The position numbers were made by a program, and so were the translations under genes. A DNA stretch of 64,000 bases from Lysinibacillus irui (GTDB lineage: Bacteria; Bacillota; Bacilli; Bacillales_A; Planococcaceae), in the NCBI RefSeq assembly GCF_028877475.1, contig NZ_CP113527.1:3217501-3281500 (forward strand), read 5' to 3'. The notes beneath the pieces were generated by a model. The model worked only from the letters and a program-made list of their open reading frames with translations. It had not been told where the DNA came from and searched no databases. Positions 17,650 through 27,111 of the stretch are shown one piece after another. The stretch's first letter is position 1. Every line of letters starts with the position of its first letter.

Positions 17650-18522
17650 TTAATGTTGACAATTTGGGCAATAAACAGAGGTACGTCCACCAATTGTCAT
17701 TTGACTCGTTACTGTTTCACATACTGGACATATCTTTTTCCCATACATTTTCAGCCGATTCTGCATACTCCCGGCTTCCCCATTAATGTTTCGATAATCA
17801 GAAATAGTTGAACCACCCGCTTCAATACTTTGGCGTAGGACAGCAACAATTTCCTCAAATAAAGCTCTTTTACGTTTGTCACTAATGCGATTCATTTTCC
17901 GTGCAGGATGAACTTTCTGGGCAAACAATGCTTCCGTAGCATAAATATTGCCACAGCCCGAGATGACTTGCCCATCCATAATAACCTCTTTCACAGCTTT
18001 ATTTTCATATTTTGGTAATTTAGATTGTGCTATAAAAAATTCACAAGCATGCTCATCGAATGGCTCTGGTGCCATCTTTGTTAGCGGCACATGATCTTCA
18101 ATCTTTGCCAAAAATCGAAGTTCACCAAAGCGACGAATATCCGAATAAATTAAGTATCCCCCATCTGCCATTTTAAATGTTGCATGGATATGCTTTTGGA
18201 ATTTTTCCTCATTGATTTCTTCTGGTTCATTCACAACAAACCATGCACCTGTCATGCCTAAATGACTGACAAGCACATATGGCACATCATCCTTCATCAA
18301 ATGAAAGAATATATATTTCGCTCGTCGTTCAATTTTAGTTATTGTCATGTGCGACAAAGACAATTCAAATGCATCCGGCTCTGCTTGTTTAACGATGCAT
18401 TGCTTACCCTCACTAAAAGAGAAACGTACCCTTTCAGATAGCTGTACTTGTTGAATTGTCCGTCCTTCAATTTTTGGCTTCAATGCCTGGACGACACCTT
18501 CCACCTCTGGTAATTCAGGCAT
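17650..18522 (-). CDS. mutM: Formamidopyrimidine-DNA glycosylase
   Basis: Removes 8-oxoguanine and formamidopyrimidines and nicks the abasic site. The mature N-terminus PELPEV carries the catalytic Pro and Glu. The C-terminus has the CPVC ... CPNC zinc finger with QMTIGGRTSVYCPNC, and a helix-two-turn-helix GQVISGCGNIYATEALF precedes it. The 290-residue protein is complete, slightly longer than average. It follows polA by 12 bases, which places base-excision repair and gap filling in one operon. Confidence 0.96.
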   Translation of the reverse strand: MPELPEVEGVVQALKPKIEGRTIQQVQLSERVRFSFSEGKQCIVKQAEPDAFELSLSHMTITKIERRAKYIFFHLMKDDVPYVLVSHLGMTGAWFVVNEPEEINEEKFQKHIHATFKMADGGYLIYSDIRRFGELRFLAKIEDHVPLTKMAPEPFDEHACEFFIAQSKLPKYENKAVKEVIMDGQVISGCGNIYATEALFAQKVHPARKMNRISDKRKRALFEEIVAVLRQSIEAGGSTISDYRNINGEAGSMQNRLKMYGKKICPVCETVTSQMTIGGRTSVYCPNCQH

Positions 18523-18534
18523 TTGAATCCCTCC

Positions 18535-21162
18535 TTATTTTGCTTCGTACCATGTAGAGCCATGGTTGAAGTCTACTTTGAGCGGTACGGAAAGCCCAAT
18601 GGCATTTTCCATTACCTCTGGTACAATTTTTTCTAGCAAAGCAATCTCCTCTTTTGGAGCTTCAAAAATTAATTCATCATGCACTTGTAGAAGTAGTTTT
18701 GCCTGCATCTTTTCTTTTTTCAAGCGAGCATCCATATCAATCATTGCTTTTTTAATAATATCAGCGGCACTACCTTGGATCGGTGTATTCATTGCCGTTC
18801 TCTCCGCAAAGCTTCTTAAATTAAAATTCGAGCTTGTAATGTCTGGTAAATAGCGACGTCTATTTAAAATGGTTGTGACATACCCATTAAATTTTGCATC
18901 TTGTACAATATCATCCATATATTGTTTAACCCCTGGGAAACTTGCGAAATACTTTTCAATAAATATCGCGGCTTCCTTACGCGTTATATCCAAGTTTTGT
19001 GATAGTCCATAATCACTGATGCCATAAACAATCCCAAAGTTAACAGCCTTCGCAGCACGCCTCATATTACTATCCACTTCATCCTCTGCTACATGGAATA
19101 CATCCATAGCAGTTCGCGTATGAACATCCATGCCTTCGCGGAAAGCCTCTACAAGGTTTTTATCTTCTGACATATGTGCCAGCACGCGCAATTCAATTTG
19201 CGAATAATCGGCAGAAAATAAAATCCAATCCTCTTTTGAAGGGACAAATGCTTGACGGATTTTGCGTCCTTCTTCCAAACGGATAGGTATATTTTGTAAA
19301 TTAGGATCTGTAGAACTTAGACGTCCTGTCGCAGTTAAAGCTTGCTGGAAGCGTGTATGCACCTTGCTATCCGATTCATGAATTTCCTTTAGTAAACCTT
19401 CGATATATGTGGATTGTAATTTACCAAGCTGTCGATACAATAGGATATGTTCGATGATCGCATGCTCCGACTGTAATTTTTCCAATACATCAGCCGCTGT
19501 AGAATAGCCTGTTTTGGTCTTTTTAATCACAGGTAGACCAAGCTTCTCAAATAAAATAACCCCTAATTGTTTAGGTGAATTAATATTAAACTTTTCTCCA
19601 GCCTCTGCATATATTTCCTGCTCAATCACTATTAGTTTGTCATTCAGCTCGTGCCCCATTTTTTCTAACGTAGCACGGTTAACTGTAATCCCTTCACTTT
19701 CCATCTCGCCCAAAATTCTTGCCAATGGTAATTCTAAGTTTTTATAAAGATCAAATTGTTCATTCTCTTTTAATAACGTTTCTAGCTTCGGCTGTAATGA
19801 CCACACAGCAAAAGCTTTACGACAAACATGCTGAGCAAGTTGATCAATGTTTGGAATCGCACGCTTAGCTCCTTTGCCATAAACCGTCTCATTTGCTTGG
19901 ACATCATAGTAGCCTAACTCCCTTGCTAGTGTGGCAACATCATCTCCACTTAGCCCAGGATTATTAATATATGAGGCTAAAAGCAAATCAAAGTCAACGC
20001 CTGCTAATTGAATACCTGCTCGCTTTAATGCCGCTTGAGCTGCCTTAGAATCAGACATATATTTTATTTTTGTTGCATCTTCTAACCAGCGACGAAGTTC
20101 ATCTGATTTTGCTGCAATATCAAACGGGATATATTGTGTCTTAGTACCATCTGATAAAGCGATTCCTAATTGCTGACATGTATGATAATGCTCATTCTCA
20201 AGCTCAACATGTACAGCCATCACATCTTTTAAGTCTTCTGGTTTTACTTCTTGCACTAACTCATATTCAAATGGTGCTTGTTCTTCTTCTTGGACTGTAA
20301 AATCACTTTTTTCAATGAGTGATTTAAAGCCAAGCTCACGCCAAACACTCATTAATTCTTCTTCGTTTGGCCCGTTATAAACAAGATCAGCAAGTGAAAT
20401 GGTAATTGGAGCATCTGTATAAATCGTTGCCAGCTTCTTACTCATGATGGCCTGCTCTTCATTAGCTACCAACTTTTCCTTCATTTTGGAGGTCTTCAAC
20501 GTATCCATTGCCTCATAAAGTGCCTCAACGGAGCCATGCTCTTTTAATAATTTTACTGCTGTTTTTTCACCGACACCTGGTACTCCAGGAATATTATCTG
20601 AAGAATCTCCCATTAAGCCTTTCATATCAATAATTTGTAGTGGCGTTAAACCGTACTTTTCTTCAATAAAGGCTGGTGTATTTTTCTCAATTTCCGTAAT
20701 GCCCTTTTTTGTAATATAGACCGTTACTTGCTCTGTCGCTAACTGAGTTAAATCACGGTCTCCCGATACAATAATCACATCCATATCCTGTGATGATGCC
20801 TCTTTAGCGAGAGTTCCTATAATATCATCCGCTTCATATAATTCTTGTTCATATTGCTTAATTCCATAGGCATCAATTAGCTTGCGTAAATAAGGGAATT
20901 GCTCTGATAATTCTGGTGGGGTTTTTTGTCGCCCACCTTTATATTCCGTAAACGTTTCATGGCGGAATGTTGTTTTTCCAGCATCAAAAGCGACTAATAT
21001 TTTTGTTGGCTGTTCTTCCTCTAATATTCGTTGTAGCATTGTTGTAAAGCCGTACACAGCATTGGTATGAATGCCACTATCATTCGTTAACAATGGCAAC
21101 GCAAAAAACGCGCGATACGCTAAACTATTACCGTCCAATAATAGTAATTTTTCTTTAGTCAT
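18535..21162 (-). CDS. polA: DNA polymerase I
   Basis: An 875-residue family A polymerase for Okazaki fragment maturation and repair. N-terminal 5' nuclease domain: LLLDGNSLAYRAFFAL, VIVSGDRDLTQL and GLMGDSSDNIPGVPGVGEKTA. Polymerase motifs: DYSQIELRVLAHMS (A), RRAAKAVNFGIVYG (B) and QVHDELIFE (C). The central 3'-5' exonuclease domain lacks its acidic metal ligands (exo I region reads MAVHVELENEHYHT), so proofreading is probably absent, as in Bacillus stearothermophilus Pol I. GGAGG lies 8 bases before the ATG. First gene of polA-mutM-coaE. Confidence 0.97.
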   Translation of the reverse strand: MTKEKLLLLDGNSLAYRAFFALPLLTNDSGIHTNAVYGFTTMLQRILEEEQPTKILVAFDAGKTTFRHETFTEYKGGRQKTPPELSEQFPYLRKLIDAYGIKQYEQELYEADDIIGTLAKEASSQDMDVIIVSGDRDLTQLATEQVTVYITKKGITEIEKNTPAFIEEKYGLTPLQIIDMKGLMGDSSDNIPGVPGVGEKTAVKLLKEHGSVEALYEAMDTLKTSKMKEKLVANEEQAIMSKKLATIYTDAPITISLADLVYNGPNEEELMSVWRELGFKSLIEKSDFTVQEEEQAPFEYELVQEVKPEDLKDVMAVHVELENEHYHTCQQLGIALSDGTKTQYIPFDIAAKSDELRRWLEDATKIKYMSDSKAAQAALKRAGIQLAGVDFDLLLASYINNPGLSGDDVATLARELGYYDVQANETVYGKGAKRAIPNIDQLAQHVCRKAFAVWSLQPKLETLLKENEQFDLYKNLELPLARILGEMESEGITVNRATLEKMGHELNDKLIVIEQEIYAEAGEKFNINSPKQLGVILFEKLGLPVIKKTKTGYSTAADVLEKLQSEHAIIEHILLYRQLGKLQSTYIEGLLKEIHESDSKVHTRFQQALTATGRLSSTDPNLQNIPIRLEEGRKIRQAFVPSKEDWILFSADYSQIELRVLAHMSEDKNLVEAFREGMDVHTRTAMDVFHVAEDEVDSNMRRAAKAVNFGIVYGISDYGLSQNLDITRKEAAIFIEKYFASFPGVKQYMDDIVQDAKFNGYVTTILNRRRYLPDITSSNFNLRSFAERTAMNTPIQGSAADIIKKAMIDMDARLKKEKMQAKLLLQVHDELIFEAPKEEIALLEKIVPEVMENAIGLSVPLKVDFNHGSTWYEAK

Positions 21163-21390
21163 GTTTTTATCCTCCTGCGTTGTCTTCTACTTAATTGTAA
21201 AACGAAAACGTATGTTTGAAAATGCTTCTCCTTTCTACTTTATCGGGAAAACAACCATTTTGCCAACAATAACAGCATATTTCAAATAAAAAAGCCGATG
21301 ACAACGGAGGGCCTTATCCTAATGATCGCTTTTGATGCACTATCCAATTTTGCAGCTTTTTGCGATTAGTCAAGTTGCAAACATAAAAAA

Positions 21391-21427
21391 ACTTCCATTC
21401 AAAGAATAAACTCCTTTAAATGAAAGT
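21391..21427 (-). terminator. Terminator of the unknown membrane protein gene
   Basis: A 14-base stem with G-T pairs (acttccattcaaag / ctttaaatgaaagt) and seven T residues on the minus strand. Confidence 0.75.
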
Positions 21428-21434
21428 GATTAAT

Positions 21435-21857
21435 TTATGCTTTTATTTTGACTGGACGATAAAAAATTTCCTCATAAATAACCGTTAAGATAAACGCATT
21501 CATAAACGCAAATACTAAAAACAAAGGCATTCCACCTAATTGTGGCTGTGTTAACTCTTGTCCAAATACCATAACAGTACTAATTTGAGTTAAAAAGAAT
21601 ATAAAGCCAATCCCCACTTGCCAAATTGGACGCTGAACTTTACGTTTCTCATACCAAAACAGTTTTTTAAAGAGATTTCTTACATCCTCTGCAATGACGA
21701 TACTAACTAAAAAGATACTTACAAAAAATACGGGTATATGATAAACAGTTCTTGTCATCCATGAAAATTCTGATAGGCGGAAGAACAATGTCAATAACGA
21801 TGCTATACTACAAGCAATTCCTAAATTTTGGAGCCATGTGCTAATTCTTAATTTCAA
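21435..21857 (-). CDS. Unrecognised four-helix membrane protein
   Basis: I do not recognise this 140-residue protein. It has four hydrophobic segments (about residues 10-28, 40-60, 82-100 and 112-132) joined by a basic loop with KKLFWYEKRKVQRP, and ends in a short basic tail. Neither candidate start is an ATG. The TTG at 21857 has GGGGG 7 bases upstream and is preferred over the TTG at 21872, which lies inside that G run. It has its own terminator and stands alone between polA and hflC. Codon use looks like that of its neighbours. Confidence 0.6.
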   Translation of the reverse strand: MKLRISTWLQNLGIACSIASLLTLFFRLSEFSWMTRTVYHIPVFFVSIFLVSIVIAEDVRNLFKKLFWYEKRKVQRPIWQVGIGFIFFLTQISTVMVFGQELTQPQLGGMPLFLVFAFMNAFILTVIYEEIFYRPVKIKA

Positions 21858-21996
21858 AGCTATTACCCCCAACTATTCTTTTTAAACATTATCATTCTAT
21901 CAAATTATAGTTGGGAGGGGAATAAAAAATTATACATTTCTATTATTTTCATAAAATAACATTTCAAATTAAGTGATAATTATAATTTTCATAAAA

Positions 21997-22026
21997 AAGT
22001 CGTCTCGATAACAAACGAGACGACTT
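21997..22026 (-). terminator. Terminator of hflK-hflC
   Basis: An 11-bp perfect stem (aagtcgtctcg / cgagacgactt) with an 8-base loop and six T residues on the minus strand, next to the hflC stop. Confidence 0.9.
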
Positions 22027-22030
22027 GATG

Positions 22031-23041
22031 TTATTTTATATAACCAGATAATATTTTTGCATATGGTGATGAGGCAGGTAAAATGATAACTGTATCCTCT
22101 CCTACTGTTTTCTTATAGGATTCCAGTGTGCGATATAAAGAATAGAAATCAGGATCTTGGGAGAATGATTTATTGTAAATTTTTGCGGCTTCTGCCTCAC
22201 CCTCTGCTTGAATTAAAGCAGCTTCTTTACTTGCTTTAGCAAGCATTTCTTGTACTTGTTGATCCGTTTGGGCCTCAATACGACGTTTCTGTGCATCTCC
22301 CTCTGACAAGTACTTTTGGGCAATTGATTCACGATCTGAAATCATATTCGTAAAAACAGATTGCTCATTTTCAGTAGGTAAATCAATGCGACGAATACGT
22401 ACATCTACTACTTCAATACCATAGTTATCGTTGGAAAGAAGTTCATTAACACGTTGAGTTACTTGATCGTTTATGCTACCTCTCGAAGAATCTTCATCGT
22501 TTATAATTTCAGTGTAGTTAATTCGGCCAAGTTCAGAGCGAATTACAGAATATATAAACTCTTCCATACGAGATTCAACTTTTTCAATTGTACCTGCATT
22601 TGAAATTAATAACTTAGGATCCGTAATACGCCATACCGCATAATTGTCGATAATAATCCGCTTCTTATCCTTTGTATTAATCTCTTCCTCTGAAATTTCA
22701 TATGTCATTTGGTTTTTTGGTAGCTTTGTGACACTTTGGATAAAAGGTATTTTCATATTTAAACCTGGTTCACGTTCAAACTTTACAACCTCTCCAAATT
22801 GTCGAACAACAGCATATTCTGATTCTTTCACAATATAAATATTAGATAGTAGAATAATTACAAGAGCAAACACTGCAGTTAAAGTTATAGCTAGAGAGAT
22901 ATATTTCTTTGGATTCTTAGGGCCCTTTTTTGACATTTTCACTACATTGTCCCCAGAATCACCATCTGATGGAGCAGCTTTTTTACTTTTACCTGATAAA
23001 AAATTGAGGAATTTGTCAAGGTCCTTATTTTTTTGGTCCAT
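22031..23041 (-). CDS. hflC: HflC-like SPFH / prohibitin-domain membrane protein
   Basis: A 336-residue protein with a charged N-terminal cytoplasmic stretch, one membrane anchor (about residues 48-70) and a large SPFH domain (ESEYAVVRQFGEVV ... PGLNMKIPFIQSV). It then has a coiled-coil rich region with Ala/Glu repeats (EAALIQAEGEAEAAK) and an HflC-type end ILPASSPYAKIL. In E. coli HflK/HflC surround and modulate the FtsH protease. Its ATG shares one base with the hflK stop (TAATG), so translation is coupled. B. subtilis lacks this pair at this locus. Confidence 0.88.
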   Translation of the reverse strand: MDQKNKDLDKFLNFLSGKSKKAAPSDGDSGDNVVKMSKKGPKNPKKYISLAITLTAVFALVIILLSNIYIVKESEYAVVRQFGEVVKFEREPGLNMKIPFIQSVTKLPKNQMTYEISEEEINTKDKKRIIIDNYAVWRITDPKLLISNAGTIEKVESRMEEFIYSVIRSELGRINYTEIINDEDSSRGSINDQVTQRVNELLSNDNYGIEVVDVRIRRIDLPTENEQSVFTNMISDRESIAQKYLSEGDAQKRRIEAQTDQQVQEMLAKASKEAALIQAEGEAEAAKIYNKSFSQDPDFYSLYRTLESYKKTVGEDTVIILPASSPYAKILSGYIK

Positions 23042-24003
23042 TAATTACCGCTCCCCTCTTTTTTCTCTGTTTGTCCCTGCTGAGGCTGTAATGGCTGAAG
23101 TGGTAAATACTTCATTGTACTACCATCATCATTCATAATATAAATTTGTGCTTTCGGTAGAACATTTTCAAGCGTCTCTATAATTAATCGCTCTCGTGTA
23201 ATTTGCTGATTGCCCTTATATTGCTCATACATTTTATTAAAGACTGCTACATCCCCTTGTGCTTGCTCGATACGAGCTGTTTTAGTTCCTTTTGCTTTCG
23301 ACATAATAGCATCTCGTTCACCTTCAGCTTCACTAATGCGTTGGTTTTCATATTTTTCAGCTTCATTTATTTTTGTGTTTTTCATTTCCCGTGCATCTGT
23401 TACAGCAGTAAATGCTGCACGGACATCTTTATTTGGTAATTCTACATCTTGCAATTTTACACCTAAAACACTTATCCCAATATCGTATTTTTCAATAAGT
23501 GAAACTAATAATTGACGAGTATTTGCTTCGATGTCAGCTTTACCTTCTGTTAACGCTGCATCGATAGAAGAACTTCCGATAATCGAACGAATGGCACTCG
23601 ATGTCGCGCTATGTAATATTCTTTCTGGATCTTGTGAATTAAATAAAAACTTATTAGGCTCTGTAATTTTCCATTGAACAACAAGGTCTGTTAATACAAT
23701 ATTTTCATCCCCTGTAATCATTTTCGTTTCGGCATCGTATGCCTCTAATTCACCTGATTTATTTTGCTTATAACCGAACTGTAAACTAAATGTTTCTTTC
23801 GACAAAATTTCAACAGATTGGACTGGCCATGGCAATTTAAAATGGAGACCTGGATTAGTTATTGTATCATCAGCACGACCAAATGTAATGACAACGGCTT
23901 GTTCTGATTCATCCACAGTGTACCATGATGTAAAAACTGAAATAAGAGCTATAACTCCAACTATTCCAAGTCCAACCATCATTAGTGTCCTTTTCACACT
24001 CAT
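23041..24003 (-). CDS. hflK: HflK-like SPFH / prohibitin-domain membrane protein
   Basis: A 320-residue protein with an N-terminal membrane anchor (about residues 8-28), the SPFH domain (ESEQAVVITFGRADDTITNPGLHFKLPWPVQSV) and an acidic/basic coiled coil with EAEGERDAIMSKAKG. It ends in a Gln/Pro-rich tail after KYLPLQPLQ. It is the first gene of the hflK-hflC pair and would form the hetero-oligomeric ring that controls FtsH access to membrane substrates. GGGAGG lies 7 bases before the ATG. It sits in a block absent from the otherwise similar B. subtilis order. Confidence 0.88.
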   Translation of the reverse strand: MSVKRTLMMVGLGIVGVIALISVFTSWYTVDESEQAVVITFGRADDTITNPGLHFKLPWPVQSVEILSKETFSLQFGYKQNKSGELEAYDAETKMITGDENIVLTDLVVQWKITEPNKFLFNSQDPERILHSATSSAIRSIIGSSSIDAALTEGKADIEANTRQLLVSLIEKYDIGISVLGVKLQDVELPNKDVRAAFTAVTDAREMKNTKINEAEKYENQRISEAEGERDAIMSKAKGTKTARIEQAQGDVAVFNKMYEQYKGNQQITRERLIIETLENVLPKAQIYIMNDDGSTMKYLPLQPLQPQQGQTEKKEGSGN

Positions 24004-24126
24004 GTCTGTTCCTCCCTTTTATTTATTACTACTGTTTACGGAAGACATTTAAAAAAAGTTTCAAAATATTTTCATATAATTTACGGAGGGGTCTCCCTTA
24101 CCAGAGCTCTCAATTTAAAATAAAAA

Positions 24127-24154
24127 ATCCTGTCACCTTTTAAGGCAACAGGAT
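24127..24154 (-). terminator. Terminator of lrgAB, overlapping the lrgB stop codon
   Basis: Stem atcctgt / acaggat followed on the minus strand by TTTTTT. The lrgB stop (24142-24140) lies in the loop, so the last coding bases form one arm. Confidence 0.8.
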
Positions 24155-24853
24155 GTTAATCACTAGATGTTCAAAAACTGGGAAAATGGTTGTAGATAAG
24201 ACAATGCTAATTAATGCGGCAACGATCATTGCTAGACTGGCAAATGTTCCTTCTAGCTCTCCAAATTCAAATGCTTTAGATGTTCCAGTGCCATGGGCTC
24301 CCATTCCAAGCAGTAAGCCTTTAGAAGAGGGGCGATGAAAACGACATATTTTAATGAGGATAGGTGCTAATAAGCTCCCTAAAATACCCGTTGTCATAAC
24401 GAAAACAGCTGTTAGAGTTGGAGAACCACCAATCATATTTGAAATGTCCATTGCAATCGGTGTCGTAACAGAACGAGGCACTAAACTATGCACTAATTCA
24501 TCATTTAACCCTACCATTATAGCCATGATAAAGGAGGATACAATAGCAACCGCAGAACCAACGGCAATACTAATAAAAATTTCAAATGCATGTTTTTTCA
24601 ATAAATTAACATTTTTATATATCGGGATTGCAAACGCTACGGTTGCAGGTCCTAATAAATTGGTTAAAACAGTGGCTCCTGTATTATAGGATTTATAAGG
24701 TATACCTGTCAGTAATAAAATACAAATAATCACTAAAGGTGTAATCAATATAGGTGATAGCCATTCCTTTTTATTTTTTTTATAGATCATTTTACTAATA
24801 TAAAAAATAGCAATAGTCCCTAGTAAGCTGACAATAGTAATGAATAGATTCAT
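24140..24853 (-). CDS. lrgB: LrgB / CidB family membrane protein
   Basis: A 237-residue multi-pass protein with about eight membrane segments and the LrgB-family blocks VPRSVTTPIAMDIS and GMGAHGTGTSKAFE. LrgB acts with the holin-like LrgA in control of murein hydrolase activity and cell death, and the family has been linked to pyruvate or metabolite transport. Its ATG overlaps the lrgA stop by four bases (ATGA). No lytSR two-component genes are next to it. Cid versus Lrg subtype cannot be settled by eye. Confidence 0.9.
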   Translation of the reverse strand: MNLFITIVSLLGTIAIFYISKMIYKKNKKEWLSPILITPLVIICILLLTGIPYKSYNTGATVLTNLLGPATVAFAIPIYKNVNLLKKHAFEIFISIAVGSAVAIVSSFIMAIMVGLNDELVHSLVPRSVTTPIAMDISNMIGGSPTLTAVFVMTTGILGSLLAPILIKICRFHRPSSKGLLLGMGAHGTGTSKAFEFGELEGTFASLAMIVAALISIVLSTTIFPVFEHLVINILLP

Positions 24854-25218
24854 ATTGTATTACCCTTCTTTCGTTGCTCTAGCCATTGTGCCGTATAGCC
24901 TGTTACAAACATCACAACAATTGCACTTACAACAATAACTAGCACAACCTTCATTCCTTGCATACCGAATAAGGCTTGATAATCAATAACTCCGATAGCA
25001 GATGGAATAAAGAATAATAATAGTTCACTTAGTAATACCGCTGCGCCTAACTCAATCCATTCAAGCTTGATTATATGAAACTGTAAAAGTAAAAATAATA
25101 GAACAAGTCCTATTATGCTTCCTGGAATCGGCAAATGAAGTAGGCGTGCAATAGTATTTCCTATAAATAATAGGATATAAAGATAGCCGATCTGCACGAT
25201 ACTTTTGACGATTTTCAT
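24850..25218 (-). CDS. lrgA: LrgA / CidA family holin-like protein
   Basis: A 122-residue membrane protein with four hydrophobic segments and the family motif LLHLPIPGSIIGLVLLFLLL, a holin-like partner of LrgB. The frame opens with ATG-ATC-ATG; the second ATG (25218) has AGAAGG six bases upstream, while the first abuts it, so the second is chosen. Translation is coupled to lrgB by an ATGA overlap. B. subtilis has such pairs elsewhere, so their place between phoR and polA is a difference. Confidence 0.88.
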   Translation of the reverse strand: MKIVKSIVQIGYLYILLFIGNTIARLLHLPIPGSIIGLVLLFLLLQFHIIKLEWIELGAAVLLSELLLFFIPSAIGVIDYQALFGMQGMKVVLVIVVSAIVVMFVTGYTAQWLEQRKKGNTI

Positions 25219-25575
25219 GATCATCCTTCTCTCATTTTTTTCTCTGCCTTCACAGTCAGAAAAACACGATTCAAATGAAAAGAAGACTGATTCACTGACT
25301 GTAAAAGCTATTGTTTAACAACATAATCGGCGTAAGATTCATGTTAAACTTTTATGCTACTATACTTTACACCTATTTACCTTCCCTGTAAAACAGAAAA
25401 AGAACCTAGCGTCTAAATTTAGACAGTAGATTCTTCCTGTGGGGAATAAAAGCAGTTATTAAAAATCTTTAACAGATTTTTTATGGTTATCGTCTTAACA
25501 ATCATATAGGGGGTTTCTACTAACAAGTATAGTACCCAAATATGAATGGAACATGTTATTCATGTTAAGGAATTG
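25219..25575. other. Intergenic stretch between lrgA and phoR
   Basis: It holds the phoR terminator (25397-25433) and the presumed lrgA promoter region. An 8-bp inverted repeat acagtcag / ctgactgt lies about 25252-25308. I see no gene and no clear consensus promoter. Confidence 0.5.
25397..25433 (-). terminator. Terminator of phoP-phoR
   Basis: An outer 7-bp stem with one G-T pair (gaaccta / tagattc), an inner perfect palindrome gtctaaatttagac, and a T5 run on the minus strand. It lies about 140 bases past the phoR stop. Confidence 0.7.
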
Positions 25576-27111
25576 TTAATTTTTCGGAATCATGACAATC
25601 ATTTTCGTTCCTATTCCGACTTCACTTTCCACTTGAATACGACCATGATGGGCCTCTACAAGATGCTTTACAATTGCTAGCCCTAAGCCTGTACCACCTG
25701 AATTTCGACTTCTTGCACGGTCCACACGATAAAACCGCTCAAAAACGCGGGCGATTTCATGCTTTTCAATGCCAATTCCTTGGTCCTCTATTTCTATAAT
25801 GCCATATGTTTCATTTTCCTTTAAACGGATGGAAACGGTTGTGTTTTCAGGAGAATATGTAATAGCATTAGTAATTAAATTCGTCACAATTTGAATAATA
25901 CGATTGGCATCTCCCATCACTTGGACATCCCTTTCAATGTCCACTTGGAAACTCATATTTTTCTCATCTAAGCGTGGTGCTGTCAACTCTGCTCCACGGA
26001 TTAAAACATCCTGCAAGCCCATTGGCATAATATTGACAGTAAAGCCATGTTGCTCAATCTTCGAAAGCTCTAATAAATCTTGAATAAGCATTTGAAGTCG
26101 ATTACTTTCTTTATAAATGATCTCTAGGAAGGAAATCAGCATTTTTTCATCTTTATAGGCTCCATCCAGTAATGTTTCAGAAAAGCCCTTAATTGAAGTA
26201 ATAGGTGTACGTAATTCATGCGAGACATTAGCAACAAAGTCTTTACGAATTTGCTCTAATCGAACAAGTTCCGTAATATCATGCATTACAATTACAACAC
26301 CAAGCCATCTTCCATGGTCGCCAATGACAGGAGCCCCGTATACTTCTTTATTGTAAAGCTCCTGTTGTATTTCCATTTTAATTTGTTGTCGATAAGGCAT
26401 TTCAGTTAAAAATACATGATCAATAAATTGCTCCAATGATTTCGGTAAGCCAATTGTACGAAAAACTTTGCCCTGTACTTCATCAAGCTGCATACCAAAG
26501 CGCTCTAGAAATACCCGATTGACTATAGAAATATTCCCCTCTCGCCCGATCATCATGAGAGAGCTTCCCATATTTTCAATTAAGGTTTTCAATCTTTCTT
26601 CTTCCACTTCTCGTATTGTCGTAATATCCTGCAGATTACGTGCCAAAATGTTTATAGAATGGCTAAGTGGTATCATACGTTCATGTTCATTTTCTTGAGC
26701 ACGTGCACGATAATTCCCTTTTGCAAGCTCAAGTGCCGTCTCTGTGACGTTATCAATCGGTGCAGTGAAATTACGAATCATATAGCGACTTATAATGGCA
26801 ATTAAAATCAAAGTGATCGTAAAAAGAATAGCCAGTACTATATAGAGTCTGGTACGCACATACGTTAGCACAGATTCCTCTTGACCTTTGCTCTGTACGG
26901 CATACAATGCTTCTTGATCTTCCTTGGATAATTTAATCTTGCGCTCATCTATTACTTGATCCATGGACGCTTGTATTTGTGCGTTTGTTTGTTCATGGTA
27001 TTGCTTGATATAAACAGGAAAAAGCTGACCTATAACAATCATTAGGACAGCTAGTATCGTTCCAAGTAAAAGCATGAATGTCAAGAATAAGCGTTTGCTC
27101 ATTGATTTCAT
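25576..27111 (-). CDS. phoR: Sensor histidine kinase PhoR
   Basis: A 511-residue membrane kinase that partners PhoP in the phosphate-starvation response. Two membrane segments (about 9-33 and 89-109) bracket a short extracytoplasmic loop of about 55 residues, shorter than in B. subtilis PhoR. A HAMP linker, a PAS domain (about 170-280), the phosphoacceptor His 298 in FVANVSHELRTPITS, and ATP-binding N, G1 and G2 boxes (NLITNAITYSP, DQGIGI, GTGLGLAIVKHLVE) follow. It overlaps phoP by ATGA. The reduced sensor loop means the signal may be sensed inside the cell. Confidence 0.92.
   Translation of the reverse strand: MKSMSKRLFLTFMLLLGTILAVLMIVIGQLFPVYIKQYHEQTNAQIQASMDQVIDERKIKLSKEDQEALYAVQSKGQEESVLTYVRTRLYIVLAILFTITLILIAIISRYMIRNFTAPIDNVTETALELAKGNYRARAQENEHERMIPLSHSINILARNLQDITTIREVEEERLKTLIENMGSSLMMIGREGNISIVNRVFLERFGMQLDEVQGKVFRTIGLPKSLEQFIDHVFLTEMPYRQQIKMEIQQELYNKEVYGAPVIGDHGRWLGVVIVMHDITELVRLEQIRKDFVANVSHELRTPITSIKGFSETLLDGAYKDEKMLISFLEIIYKESNRLQMLIQDLLELSKIEQHGFTVNIMPMGLQDVLIRGAELTAPRLDEKNMSFQVDIERDVQVMGDANRIIQIVTNLITNAITYSPENTTVSIRLKENETYGIIEIEDQGIGIEKHEIARVFERFYRVDRARSRNSGGTGLGLAIVKHLVEAHHGRIQVESEVGIGTKMIVMIPKN

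Noticed and set aside
24140-25218. Phage holin pair
   Set aside because: The proteins are LrgA/LrgB-family host proteins, and no phage genes are adjacent.
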